64,000 nt of DNA from Parafrankia sp. EUN1f. Its GTDB lineage: Bacteria > Actinomycetota > Actinomycetes > Frankiales > Frankiaceae. This document shows, one piece after another, positions 26,562-35,389 of this stretch (the stretch's first letter is position 1; every line of letters starts with the position of its first letter). The notes beneath the pieces were generated by a model, which made no database searches, was not told the DNA's origin, and saw only the letters and a program-made list of their open reading frames with translations. Where the stretch lies: assembly GCF_000177675.1 (NCBI RefSeq), contig NZ_ADGX01000018.1, positions 26,427-90,426 of the forward strand, given 5' to 3'. The position numbers and the translations under genes were made by a program.

Positions 26562-27110
26562 CAGACGCTGTCGGCGGACCGACGCCCGCCTCGGATCGGC
26601 TCGAACATCGGCTTGAAACTTCTGGATATTTCGGCTAGGTTCACTCGTCGGATGATCGTCGTATGTCGGCGGCGGCTGTCCGGACTCCCGCGGTTCACCC
26701 ACGACCAACAGGCCCAGGCGATCGTCGCGGTTGCCTCGAGTGCGGTTTCCTGTTCGAGATCCTCCGCCCGTCCGTATTCTGGACGCAGGGACGATGTACG
26801 ACATGAAATCCACCGACGAGGCGGCGACGAAGCGGGTCACGTAACCCTCTCGAACGCGTACTTTCCCCGGTCGGCGGTAGTTGCCGAAATCCTGTGGACA
26901 GCGCCGCTGTCAACCGGAGATGAATCGGATTCCTGCCTGGCCGGCGAAAGCGGCCCCCTGCGTCTCCCAGAAGTATCTCACCTCGGTGTTTCCGTCTGCT
27001 CGGGCAGGGGTCGCCGATTCTATGGACCTCGGCGGCATGGGACAGGCCGCTGACGGCCGGCGAAGCGCCTGCTTCGTCGCGCGACCGCAATTTACGAAAG
27101 GAGCGACGTT
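26562..27110. other. Long intergenic region
   Basis: 549 bp with no convincing gene; a 146-codon plus-strand frame here lacks a ribosome site and family features. Around 26617-26641, ACTTCTGGATATTTCG followed by TAGGTT resembles a weak copy of the shared motif plus -10. GAAAGGAG just before 27111 is the ribosome site of the next gene. Confidence 0.4.
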
Positions 27111-28250
27111 ATGACGTCGACCAAGGGCTTCCGGGTCCGGCCGCGGTTCCGAAGACTCGCATCGGTCGTGTTAGGCGCAGCAGCCAGCCTCGCGCTGGTC
27201 GCGGTGCATGCGCCGGTGGCCTCGGCGGCGACGCCCCCGGTGGTGCTGCCGGCGGACGAGTCCGCCCACCCGGATGCGGGGATGGAGTGGTGGTACTTCA
27301 CCGGCCACCTCTCCGGCAAGGACGTCTTCGGCAAGAGCCACTCGTACGGCTTCGAGACAATGGTCGTCCGTAACGACGGGCTCGACACCGCGCCGACCGG
27401 GGTCATCTACAACGTGAACATGTCGGTCACGGACCTGACCAGGGGTACCTTCAAGCAGAACCGGGACATCTACAGCATCCAGAATGATCAGACCCCGGCC
27501 GGCGGCGGATTCAGCTTCGATGTCGGTGGCGTGCACATGGACGGAAAGAACGGCGTCAATCACATCTGGGGAGGCTTCCCCGACCTCAGCTATGTGTACA
27601 GCGGGCTGACGCTGAAGCAGAGCACGCCGGCCGCGCTGCACGGGGGACCCTCGGGCGTGATCCCCTACGGCCCGTTCGGTGAGTCGGCCTACTACTCGCA
27701 GACGAATCTCGACGTCTCCGGGAAGCTCTTCGACCACGGCCTGCTGGTGAACGTCACCGGAAAGGCCTGGATGGACCACCAGTGGGGCAACTGGAACCCC
27801 GGCAAGGGTGGCTGGGAGTGGTTCAGTATCCAGCTGTCCAACAACACCCAGTACATGCTCTACTTCATCCGCGACGAGAACCACAACTACGTCCAGACGG
27901 TCGGGACGCTCGTCAAGCCCGACGGCAGCACCGTGAACCTGCCGGCGAGCCAGCTCAGCGAGACGGCGCTCGGCAGCTGGACCAGTCCACACACCGGAAT
28001 CGTGTATCCCCAGAACTGGAATGTCACTGTTCCGGGCGGCACGCTGACTGTGACGTCGCAGTTCCCTGACCAGGAGGTCTACAGCGACATCGTCACGGTG
28101 GGATCGTACTGGGAGGGCACCACGACCGTGTCCGGGACGGTCAACGGCCAGGCTGTGACCGGGCAGGCCTACGCCGAGGTCATCCCGTTCATCGCGATGC
28201 CGGGCCACGGCTATGTCTGGGAGCAGGTCGGAGATCTCCTGGGCCTTTAG
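27111..28250 (+). CDS. Secreted lipocalin-like (CrtC/AttH family) protein
   Basis: A 379-residue exported protein. The N-terminus has an Arg-rich region, a hydrophobic core (ASVVLGAAASLALVAV) and a likely cleavage site after APVASAA. The mature part begins with the family hallmark MEWWYFTGHLSG and continues with VYNV-type beta strands, WMDHQWGNW and GGWEWFSIQLSNNTQYML, typical of the paired lipocalin-like domains of AttH and hydroxyneurosporene synthase CrtC. Relatives hydrate or isomerize hydrophobic substrates or simply bind them. ATG 27111 has AAAGGAG 9 nt upstream. It is monocistronic, with a strong hairpin after it. Confidence 0.8.
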   Translation: MTSTKGFRVRPRFRRLASVVLGAAASLALVAVHAPVASAATPPVVLPADESAHPDAGMEWWYFTGHLSGKDVFGKSHSYGFETMVVRNDGLDTAPTGVIYNVNMSVTDLTRGTFKQNRDIYSIQNDQTPAGGGFSFDVGGVHMDGKNGVNHIWGGFPDLSYVYSGLTLKQSTPAALHGGPSGVIPYGPFGESAYYSQTNLDVSGKLFDHGLLVNVTGKAWMDHQWGNWNPGKGGWEWFSIQLSNNTQYMLYFIRDENHNYVQTVGTLVKPDGSTVNLPASQLSETALGSWTSPHTGIVYPQNWNVTVPGGTLTVTSQFPDQEVYSDIVTVGSYWEGTTTVSGTVNGQAVTGQAYAEVIPFIAMPGHGYVWEQVGDLLGL

Positions 28251-28291
28251 CCCGTCGTCTGTACCCCTTCTCGGGAAAATCCGCTGACCTG

Positions 28292-28321
28292 GGTGGCGGG
28301 ATCCATCACGGACCCGCCACC
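28292..28321 (+). terminator. Terminator hairpin
   Basis: GGTGGCGGG pairs with CCCGCCACC, extended inward by TCC/GGA with one bulged base, loop ATCAC. It lies 42 nt after the preceding stop codon. The rest of 28251-28582 shows no gene. Confidence 0.8.
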
Positions 28322-28582
28322 TGGTTGGCGGGGGGCTTGGTGCCAACTCCGTGGAGGAGACCCGGGTCCGCGTAGGAGCCTCGGCGCAGGGTGCGGCACC
28401 CCGGCCCCGGCCCCCGGCGCAGCGGAGAGCTGAGGGCGATGGCGGGCCGGTGCCACGGGTCCGCCATCGCCGGGCAGGTTCTCGGCCAGCCAGTGAGCGA
28501 GAACATGACCCCGGTCGACGACTTCGCGGCGGCCGCACGCGACTACCGGCCGCGTCGAAGGTCGCCACGGAAGGGTCGGTTG

Positions 28583-28609
28583 ATACATCTACATCTATTG
28601 CTCTAGGGT
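28583..28609 (+). promoter_or_regulatory. Regulatory motif plus -10-like hexamer
   Basis: ACATCTACATCTATTG (28585-28600) matches 14 of 16 positions of the best site at 22670; TAGGGT at 28604-28609 could be the -10. The ligase ATG is 40 nt further on. Confidence 0.65.
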
Positions 28610-28649
28610 TCCGGGAGGCGGTACAGGAACGCGAGGGGGTACGCAGGTC

Positions 28650-30161
28650 ATGGAGCATCCGAAACTGTTCGCGGAGACGGCGCCTGACCGCGCGGCGGTG
28701 ATCATTGGTGATCAGGTCGTTTCGTATGCCGAGCTCGAGGCGCGGTCGAACCGGTTGGCGCACGCGCTGAGATCTTTGGGTCTGGCGACGGGTAGTCATC
28801 TGGCTGTGTTGATGGAGAACCGGTCGGAGTATTTCGAGGTTGTGTGGGCGGGGCTGCGTTCCGGGTTGCTGGTGACTCCGATCAACTGGCATCTGTCGGC
28901 TGCCGAGGCCGAGTACATCGTGGTGGACTGTGGTGCGACGGCTCTGGTCGCCTCGGCGCCGCGGGCGGACATCGTGGCCGGTATCAACGCGCCGGCGTTG
29001 ACGGTGCGGCTTGCTGTGGGTGGGCATATCGATGGGTTCGCCTCGTATGAGGAGACCGTCGCGGCTCATCCGTCGTCGCCGATCGGTGACGAGTGCGAGG
29101 GTAACTGGATGTTCTATTCGTCGGGTACGACCGGCCGGCCGAAGGGGATCGCGCCGGCGGTGGTCGGTGGTTCCCTGGGTGAGCCGACTGGTTTTACCGC
29201 GATGGTCCGGTTCCTTTTCGGCGGTGATGAGTCGACTGTGTATCTCAGTCCGGCGCCGTTTTATCATGCGGCGCCGTTGGGGTGGGCGACGGCGATTCAT
29301 CGGATCGGTGGGACGGTCGTGGCGGTGGAGCGCTTTGACGCGGGTGAGTTCCTCGGGCTGATCGAACGTCATCGGGTGACGTTGGCACAGGTGGTGCCGA
29401 CGCATATGGTTCGGTTGTTGAAGCTGTCCGAGGTGGAGCGGGCCGGGTTCGACCTGTCCAGTCTGCGGACTCTTGTGCATGCGGCGGCGCCGTGCCCGCC
29501 GGAGGTGAAGCGGGCTGTTCTGGACTGGCTGGGGCCGGTGGTCCATGAGTACTACTCCGGCAGCGAGGGCATCGGGTTCTGCGTGATCGGGCCGGAGGAA
29601 TGGCTTGCCCACCCGGGATCAGTCGGGAAGTCGATGCTCGGTCCGGTGCACATTGTCGGGGAGGACGGCAACGAACTGCCGCCGCGCTCCGAGGGCAGGG
29701 TGTATTTCGAGTCGCCGAACGGTTTCGCCTATCACGGTGATCCGGAGAAGACGGCGGGGGCGTTCAACGAGAAGGGCTGGGGTACGTTCGGGGAGATCGG
29801 ATGGGTCGATGAGGAGGGGTATCTCTATCTGACCGACCGGGCGTCGAACATGATTATCTCGGGTGGGGTGAACATCTATCCGCGTGAGATCGAGGACGTG
29901 CTGATCCTGCATCCGGCTGTCGCGGACGTCGTCGTGATCGGTGTGCCGGACGCGGAGATGGGGGAGTCGGTGCGTGCTGTGGTGGAGCCGGTGAGTCCGC
30001 CGGCTGACCCGGCCGTGCTCGAGGCGGAGCTCATCGAGTTCGTCCGGGATCGGATCGCTCGTTACAAGGCCCCGCGTTCGGTGGTGTTTTTGGCAGAGTT
30101 GCCGCGGTTGCTGACCGGAAAGGTCGCCCGGCGGCTGCTGCCCGCGGAGGTAACCCGCTGA
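28650..30161 (+). CDS. AMP-dependent acyl-CoA synthetase/ligase
   Basis: A 503-residue adenylate-forming enzyme that activates a carboxylic acid to its CoA thioester. The P-loop-like motif is YSSGTTGRPKG, followed by YYSGSEGIG (A5), YLTDRASNMIISGGVNIYP (A8) and a C-terminal Lys in LTGKVARR (A10). Third codon positions contain many more T and TTG-type codons than surrounding genes, for example the first 300 bases, which hints at a different origin. ATG 28650 has a weak ribosome site. It is transcribed alone from the motif at 28583; the substrate-binding protein gene follows after its own motif. Confidence 0.9.
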   Translation: MEHPKLFAETAPDRAAVIIGDQVVSYAELEARSNRLAHALRSLGLATGSHLAVLMENRSEYFEVVWAGLRSGLLVTPINWHLSAAEAEYIVVDCGATALVASAPRADIVAGINAPALTVRLAVGGHIDGFASYEETVAAHPSSPIGDECEGNWMFYSSGTTGRPKGIAPAVVGGSLGEPTGFTAMVRFLFGGDESTVYLSPAPFYHAAPLGWATAIHRIGGTVVAVERFDAGEFLGLIERHRVTLAQVVPTHMVRLLKLSEVERAGFDLSSLRTLVHAAAPCPPEVKRAVLDWLGPVVHEYYSGSEGIGFCVIGPEEWLAHPGSVGKSMLGPVHIVGEDGNELPPRSEGRVYFESPNGFAYHGDPEKTAGAFNEKGWGTFGEIGWVDEEGYLYLTDRASNMIISGGVNIYPREIEDVLILHPAVADVVVIGVPDAEMGESVRAVVEPVSPPADPAVLEAELIEFVRDRIARYKAPRSVVFLAELPRLLTGKVARRLLPAEVTR

Positions 30162-30232
30162 ACCGGCGCCCCATCGACCGGAAGACGCAGAGTGCGGGGG
30201 GCAGGGTCCGACGGCGCGGTGCTCGGTGCTGG

Positions 30233-30259
30233 AAAGATGTAGATATTATCCTCTAGACT
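30233..30259 (+). promoter_or_regulatory. Regulatory motif plus -10-like hexamer
   Basis: AAAGATGTAGATATTATC (30233-30250) then TAGACT (30254-30259), about 220 nt before the substrate-binding protein gene. It is a weaker match to the consensus (about 10 of 16). No gene is seen in 30162-30478. Confidence 0.5.
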
Positions 30260-30478
30260 CCGTGCTGCTGGACGTCCGGCGCGAACCGCAGGCGGTCATG
30301 AAGCACCGCGTTTCCGGCTCAGCCCACGGACGGATGGCGCCAGGGCCGGGCGAGGTGCGGCCTCGTTCTGGCGGCGGGCCGAGAAGACCGGGCCTCCTGC
30401 CGCGAGGAGCACCTTTCAGGGGCCTTCGGGACACGTTCACAGGGCGGCCCCCTGGCCGTCGACCCAGCAGGGAGAAAC

Positions 30479-31762
30479 ATGGATCAGACCAGCAGTACCG
30501 CCGGTTTAGGCATGGCGCAGGGCGTGCGGCGCATGGTCGCGGTGGTCGCCGTCGCGGCGCTCACGTTCGTCGGTGCCGGGTGCGGCAGCAGCGACAAGGA
30601 CGACTCGAAGCCGCCGGTCGACGCGTCGGTGCTCGGCCCCGACCAGGTGGCGACCGGTACTCCGATCAAGTTCGGTGTGGTCAGCGACGGCCAGACTCCG
30701 GCGTTCGACAACACCATCCAGCTCGACGCCGCCGAGGCCGTCACCAAGTACCTCAACCAGCACCGCAACGGCGTCGGGGGACACCCGATCGAGCTGGTGA
30801 CCTGCGAGACCCAGAACGATCCGAGCAAGGCCTCCGACTGCGCCAACCAGTTCGTGCGGGAGAACATCACGCTGGCGGTGTTCGGCGAGATCGCGACCAT
30901 GGCACCGGTGTGGAAGCCGCTGCACGACGCCAAGATCCCGGTCTTCACCTACGCGACCACCGAGGCCGAGGCGATCCTGGACAAGGACTCCACGTTCGTC
31001 CTCGCCAGCCAGATCGCCGGGCTCGCTGACGTGGCCATCGGTGTCGCCAAGGCGAACAAGATCAAGAAAGTCACCGCGGTGGTCATCGACGTCCCGCAGG
31101 CGACGGCCTTCTACGATGCCGTTGGCAAGCAGGTCTTCGCTGACGCCGGCATCGACCTGAAGGTGGTCAAGGTGCCGGTCGGCACGGCCGACATGTCGTC
31201 GCAGATGGCGGAGATCGCCTCCGGCGGGCCGACCGAGGTGCACATCATCGGCAACGACGCGTTCTGCATAGCGGCCTTCAACGGGCTGCGCGCGATGAGC
31301 TTCGACGGTCCGATCAGTGTCCTGAACCAGTGTGTGTCCGACAGCTCGAGGAAGGCGATCGGGAGCTATCTGGAGGGCGTCTCGATGGGCTCGCCGCTGG
31401 CGATCGGCGACAACGACAACAAGGACCTCAAACTGTGGAACGCGATCGTCGCGACCTACGGTAAGGAAATCGACCTCAGCAACTCGATGGGGCCGACGAT
31501 CTTCATGACGATGATGGCACTGTATTCGGCGCTCGACGGCATCACGGGCGACGTCACGCCCGAGTCGGTCATCGCGAAGATCAAGGCTGCGGGGAGCCTG
31601 CCGGTGCCGGCCAGCGGCGATCTCACCTTCCGCTGCAACGGCAAGGCGTACGCGCTCACACCCGCGGTCTGCATCCGCGGCACGCTGCTCACGACGCTCG
31701 ACGAGGACGGCAACCCCACCCTGCCCTACCGGGCGACGGGCAACTCGCCGGTCGAGGACTGA
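30479..31762 (+). CDS. ABC transporter substrate-binding lipoprotein (Leu/Ile/Val-binding type)
   Basis: A 427-residue periplasmic-binding-protein type 1 domain protein. The signal peptide (residues ~1-34) ends in the lipobox VGAGC with Cys35 as lipidated residue, followed by a short acidic linker. The mature part shows IKFGVVSDGQTPAFDN, a GGHPIELVTCETQNDPSKA segment and a late SNSMGPTIFMTMMALYSALDG helix, as in LivK/UrtA relatives. ATG 30479 follows GGGAGA. No permease or ATPase gene is nearby, so the transporter must be encoded elsewhere or the protein is a free sensor. A hairpin at 31791 ends the transcript. Confidence 0.85.
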   Translation: MDQTSSTAGLGMAQGVRRMVAVVAVAALTFVGAGCGSSDKDDSKPPVDASVLGPDQVATGTPIKFGVVSDGQTPAFDNTIQLDAAEAVTKYLNQHRNGVGGHPIELVTCETQNDPSKASDCANQFVRENITLAVFGEIATMAPVWKPLHDAKIPVFTYATTEAEAILDKDSTFVLASQIAGLADVAIGVAKANKIKKVTAVVIDVPQATAFYDAVGKQVFADAGIDLKVVKVPVGTADMSSQMAEIASGGPTEVHIIGNDAFCIAAFNGLRAMSFDGPISVLNQCVSDSSRKAIGSYLEGVSMGSPLAIGDNDNKDLKLWNAIVATYGKEIDLSNSMGPTIFMTMMALYSALDGITGDVTPESVIAKIKAAGSLPVPASGDLTFRCNGKAYALTPAVCIRGTLLTTLDEDGNPTLPYRATGNSPVED

Positions 31763-31790
31763 TCGCGGGCTGCGCACGCACCGACGCCGT

Positions 31791-31820
31791 GCTCCGCGGG
31801 ATCCACCATCCCCGCGGAGC
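31791..31820. terminator. Bidirectional terminator hairpin
   Basis: GCTCCGCGGG and CCCGCGGAGC form a perfect 10-bp stem with a 10-nt loop that itself contains AT/AT pairing, between convergent genes. Confidence 0.85.
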
Positions 31821-31885
31821 GCGGCCGTCGCGGTTGCGGAAACTCGGACCGGCCTGGCCTGGTGGTCGGTGGTGGTCGCTGCGGG

Positions 31886-33604
31886 TCACCAGCCACGGAC
31901 GATCCTGTCGGCGTCATCCGTGATCAGTGCACGGACGTCGGTCTTCGCCACCTTGCCGGTGGCGGTCTTCGGCAGCTCGGCGACGACGAACAGCGCCTCG
32001 GGACACTTGAAGGCCGCCAGCCGGTCGGCTGCGAAGGCCCGCAGATCCTCGAGGCCGGGCGTGGCACCGGGGCGCGGTACGACGACCGCACAGACCCGTT
32101 CCCCCATCATCGGCTCGTTCAGCCCGACGACGGCTACCTCGACCACACCCGGATGCTCGTGCAGGACGGCCTCGACCTCGGTGCAGTAGACGTTCTCGCC
32201 GCCCCGGATCACCACGTCCTTCAAACGGTCCACGACGTGCAGGAAGCCTTCGTCGTCGAGGAAACCGATGTCGCCCGAGCGGAACCAGCCGTCCTGGAAC
32301 GACGCCGCGGTCGCAGCCTCGTCGTTCCAGTAGCCCCTGGCCACCTGCGGGGAGCGGAAGCAGATCTCGCCGGTCCGGCCGGTCGGGAGCGGCTCGCCGT
32401 CCGCACCGAGGACCTGTACGTCCGCGGTGAGGTTCGGCCGGCCGACGCAGTCCGGATGCGCCTCGAACTCGACGCCGACATTGGCCACCACGGCGGATGT
32501 CGTCTCGGTGAGACCGTAACCGTTGAGGACCTGGACGTCGGGGCCGAGCACCTCGACGGCACGCGAGACGACGTCGGGGGGAACCGCGGCACCCCCGATC
32601 GAGAAGCCCCTGACGTGCTCCGCGAGCGAGGAGATCCGCGGATGCTCGAGCAGCTGCCGTGCCACGGCCGGGACGCCTCCGAGCGCGGTCACCTGCTCCG
32701 CGGCGGCCAGGCGCAGGGCCTCCTCGACGTCCCACCGGCGCATCATCACGATCTTGGCGCCGCCGAGTGGACTGGAGATGATGGTGGTGACGCCGCCGAT
32801 GTGGAACATCGGGCCGGTCGAGAGCGTCGCGGGCTGGCGGTTCTCGCGCGGCACCCGGCCGGCGACGATGCCTTCGCGCAGGTTCGCGAAGGCCATGTTC
32901 CAGATGTTGGCGGTCATCGCCCGGTTCGTGCTGACGGCGCCCTTGGGGCGCCCGGTGGTGCCGGAGGTGAACAACAGGGTCACCGGGTCGTCGCGGTCCA
33001 GCCGCGCGATGGCGTCGTCGTCGATCGGCTCCGCGGCTGTGAGCTCGGCGAACGGTACGTCACCCAGATCGGAACGCACGCCGACGAGGGTCGGGCCGTC
33101 GGGCCTGCCGGCCGCGCGCACCCGGCTCAGGCGTTCCTCGTCCGCGAACAGCACCGACACCGCGGCGTCCCGTAGGGCGTAGTCGAGTTCCGGCGCGGTC
33201 CACCATGCGTTCAGCGGCGTGACGATGGCGCCGACGAGGAGGGCGCCCCAGAACGACGTCACGTACTCCGGCAGGTTGCGCATGGCGATGCCCACCCGGT
33301 CGCCGGGACGCACGCCGTGGACGGACCGCAACTGTGCGGCCACCGCCCGCGCCTGCAGCCGGGTCTGGGCGAAGGTCTGCCGCTCGTCCAGGTAGACCGT
33401 GTGGATCAGGGTCTGGTGGGCGGCGCCCATGAGAAAGATGTCGTTGACGGTGCGCGGCCCGCGGGCGAAGTCGCGCAGTGGGATGCCGTGGAGCTCCACG
33501 TTCTCGACCTCGAACGCTCCACCGGGTCCGATGAGGGGAGCCAGCCGCGGATCGTCGCGATAGACCGGAGCGATACCGGAGTCGGCCAGGGTGTGTCGGG
33601 TCAT
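31886..33604 (-). CDS. AMP-dependent acyl-CoA synthetase/ligase
   Basis: A 572-residue fatty-acyl/aryl-CoA ligase. Motifs in order: FTSGTTGRPKGAV (A3), NGYGLTETTSAV (A5), WFRSGDIGFLDDEGFLHVVDRLKD (A7-A8, quoted in part), VIRGGENVY, and the catalytic Lys in TATGKVAKT (A10). The 70-residue N-terminal extension before the first conserved block makes it longer than the ligase at 28650. ATG 33604 is chosen since no better start precedes conserved sequence. It is divergent from the thiolase gene, with two regulatory motifs between them, which suggests activation of a substrate or intermediate that the thiolase later cleaves. Confidence 0.9.
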   Translation of the reverse strand: MTRHTLADSGIAPVYRDDPRLAPLIGPGGAFEVENVELHGIPLRDFARGPRTVNDIFLMGAAHQTLIHTVYLDERQTFAQTRLQARAVAAQLRSVHGVRPGDRVGIAMRNLPEYVTSFWGALLVGAIVTPLNAWWTAPELDYALRDAAVSVLFADEERLSRVRAAGRPDGPTLVGVRSDLGDVPFAELTAAEPIDDDAIARLDRDDPVTLLFTSGTTGRPKGAVSTNRAMTANIWNMAFANLREGIVAGRVPRENRQPATLSTGPMFHIGGVTTIISSPLGGAKIVMMRRWDVEEALRLAAAEQVTALGGVPAVARQLLEHPRISSLAEHVRGFSIGGAAVPPDVVSRAVEVLGPDVQVLNGYGLTETTSAVVANVGVEFEAHPDCVGRPNLTADVQVLGADGEPLPTGRTGEICFRSPQVARGYWNDEAATAASFQDGWFRSGDIGFLDDEGFLHVVDRLKDVVIRGGENVYCTEVEAVLHEHPGVVEVAVVGLNEPMMGERVCAVVVPRPGATPGLEDLRAFAADRLAAFKCPEALFVVAELPKTATGKVAKTDVRALITDDADRIVRGW

Positions 33605-33707
33605 CGCGGGAGAACCGCCCTTCGTGCGTGGGTCCCTGTCCGTTCCGGCCGCGGAACCGCAGGTCGACGGACCTTCCCTCGGTGGGTTGTACCGCATCCA
33701 GGCAAAA

Positions 33708-33723
33708 ACATCGAGATGTATTG
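33708..33723. promoter_or_regulatory. Strong copy of the shared motif (left of pair)
   Basis: ACATCGAGATGTATTG differs from the best site in one position. It lies 104 nt upstream of the minus-strand ligase start. Confidence 0.65.
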
Positions 33724-33828
33724 GAAGTCGGCGGTGGACGCTCCGCCGCGGTGGACGGCCCAGTCGCTGCTTCGGCGCCTGCCTGAGGGCGGGAGCATCC
33801 TGGCGCATCGGGCCCGTCGCGCGTTGTT

Positions 33829-33844
33829 AGATATAGATGTATTA
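33829..33844. promoter_or_regulatory. Strong copy of the shared motif (right of pair)
   Basis: AGATATAGATGTATTA matches 13 of 16 positions. It is 121 nt from the left site and 186 nt before the thiolase start. No gene is seen in 33605-34029. Confidence 0.65.
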
Positions 33845-34029
33845 CGAGGCTGGTGTGTGGGTCCGCGGTGCGGGCGCTGGTCCGCGGTGCGGTGAGTGCC
33901 CGGGCGAGCGATCAGTTCGCACCCGGCGGACCGCCCGAAGCCCGGTGCCCGGCCGTCCACGGTTCGCGCGCCATCCGCCGTAGGTGTCCGGCGACCCCGG
34001 GCACAGCCAACCTCCCGGAGGGGTCCACC

Positions 34030-35202
34030 GTGACCGAAGCAGTGATCATCTCGACCGCCCGCACCCCGATCGGACGAGCCCGCAAGGGATCTCTGGTGAG
34101 CCTGGACGCCTTCGACCTCGCGGAGGTCGTCGTGCCCGCGGTGCTGGAGCGCAGCGGCGTGCCGGCCCGGGACGTCGACAGCCTGGTGCTCGCCGAGGCC
34201 TACCAGGGGGGCGGTGTCATCGCCCGCAACGTCGCGGTACGGCTCGGCCTCGACGACGTCGCCGGGGTGGCCACCAACCAGCACTGCGCCGGCGGCCTGA
34301 GCGCGGTCGCGATCGCCGCGGGAAGCGTCCGTGCCGGCATGGACAAGGTCGTCATCGCCGGCGGTACGGAGAGCCTCAGCAACAGCGCCATGACGACCAC
34401 CCGCAAGGGCGCGGACGGGCAGCCGGTGACCTGGGTGTCGGCGTCGCACCCGGAGAGCCCGCAGGCCCCGGCCTTCGACATGTCGATCACGGTCGGTGAG
34501 AACACCGCCCGCGAGCTGGGCCTGACCCGTCTCGACGTGGACGAGTGGGCCGTCTACAGCCACGCGCAGGCGACCGCCTCGATCGATGGCGGGTACTTCA
34601 CCGAGCAGATCGTGCCGGTGCCGGTGCCCCAGCCGGACGGCTCGACCCGGCTGTTCGACACCGACGAGTTCCCCCGCCGCGGCACCACGGTGGAGGGGCT
34701 GGCCCAGCTGCGGCTGCTGCACCCCGAGCTGCCGAACCCGACGGTCACCGCCGGGAACGCCGCCGGTCTCAACGACGCGGCGGCCGCCGTCACGGTGGCC
34801 AGCAGCGAGTACGCCGAGGCTCACGGGCTGCGCCCGCTGGCCCGGATCCGGTCGTGGGCCTCGGTCGGGGTGGCCCCGGCGCTGACCGGCCTCGGCCCCT
34901 CCCTCGCGATCCCGAAGGCACTGGACCGTGCGGGGCTGACGCTCGCCGACATCGACCTCTTCGAGGTCAACGAGGCGTTCTGCTCGGTCCCGGTGGCCAC
35001 GATCCGCAAGCTCGGGATCCGGCCGGAGATCGTGAACATCAACGGCAGTGGCGCGAGCCTGGGCCACCCGATCGCCGCCACCGGAGCGCGGATGGTGGTG
35101 ACCATGGTCGCCGAGCTGCGTCGCAGGGGGAACGCGCTCGGCGTGGTGTCGATGTGCGCCGGTGGTGGAATGGGTGCCGCGATGGTCATCGAGGCCCTCT
35201 GA
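34030..35202 (+). CDS. Thiolase family protein (acetyl-CoA C-acyltransferase)
   Basis: A 390-residue thiolase that should cleave a 3-oxoacyl-CoA to acetyl- or propionyl-CoA and a shortened acyl-CoA. The acyl-accepting Cys86 is in NQHCAGGL, the substrate-binding loop is NEAFCS, the catalytic His is in GHPIAATGAR, and the second Cys is in SMCAGGGMGA near the C-terminus. All catalytic residues are present and the length is normal. GTG 34030 follows GGAGGGG. It is single, preceded by two regulatory motifs and followed by the monooxygenase cassette after a repeat tract. Confidence 0.9.
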   Translation: MTEAVIISTARTPIGRARKGSLVSLDAFDLAEVVVPAVLERSGVPARDVDSLVLAEAYQGGGVIARNVAVRLGLDDVAGVATNQHCAGGLSAVAIAAGSVRAGMDKVVIAGGTESLSNSAMTTTRKGADGQPVTWVSASHPESPQAPAFDMSITVGENTARELGLTRLDVDEWAVYSHAQATASIDGGYFTEQIVPVPVPQPDGSTRLFDTDEFPRRGTTVEGLAQLRLLHPELPNPTVTAGNAAGLNDAAAAVTVASSEYAEAHGLRPLARIRSWASVGVAPALTGLGPSLAIPKALDRAGLTLADIDLFEVNEAFCSVPVATIRKLGIRPEIVNINGSGASLGHPIAATGARMVVTMVAELRRRGNALGVVSMCAGGGMGAAMVIEAL

Positions 35203-35259
35203 CCCCGGCGGGCTGATGGGCCGGGGAGCGGTCGGTGCCGGTGTGGCGCCCGGTCGGCG

Positions 35260-35314
35260 CTGGCCGCTCCCTGCTGGCCGCTCCCTGCTGGCCGCTCCAC
35301 TGGCCGCTCCCTTG
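35260..35314. repeat. Short tandem repeat, 14-bp unit
   Basis: Four copies, the last two imperfect, of CTGGCCGCTCCCTG between the thiolase and monooxygenase genes. Confidence 0.65.
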
Positions 35315-35333
35315 ACGACACCCGCCACCGGCG

Positions 35334-35370
35334 AAATATTTAGAGCTATACGGGGGTCGGTTGCTACAGG
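35334..35370 (+). promoter_or_regulatory. Regulatory motif plus -10-like hexamer
   Basis: AAATATTTAGAGCTATACG (35334-35352) with TACAGG at 35365-35370, 20 nt before the start of the monooxygenase gene. It is a weak match to the consensus (about 10 of 16) but resembles the minus strand of the 14107 site. Confidence 0.5.
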
Positions 35371-35389
35371 GATTCGTGGGGGCGTGGTC

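Noticed and set aside
26613..27053. A 146-codon open frame before the CrtC/AttH gene
   Set aside because: It has no ribosome site, is compositionally random and shows no motif. Treated as intergenic.
27171..29612. An 813-codon minus-strand frame spanning the CrtC/AttH gene and a CoA-ligase gene
   Set aside because: It crosses a terminator hairpin and a promoter island, and its product is Arg/His-rich without recognisable domains.
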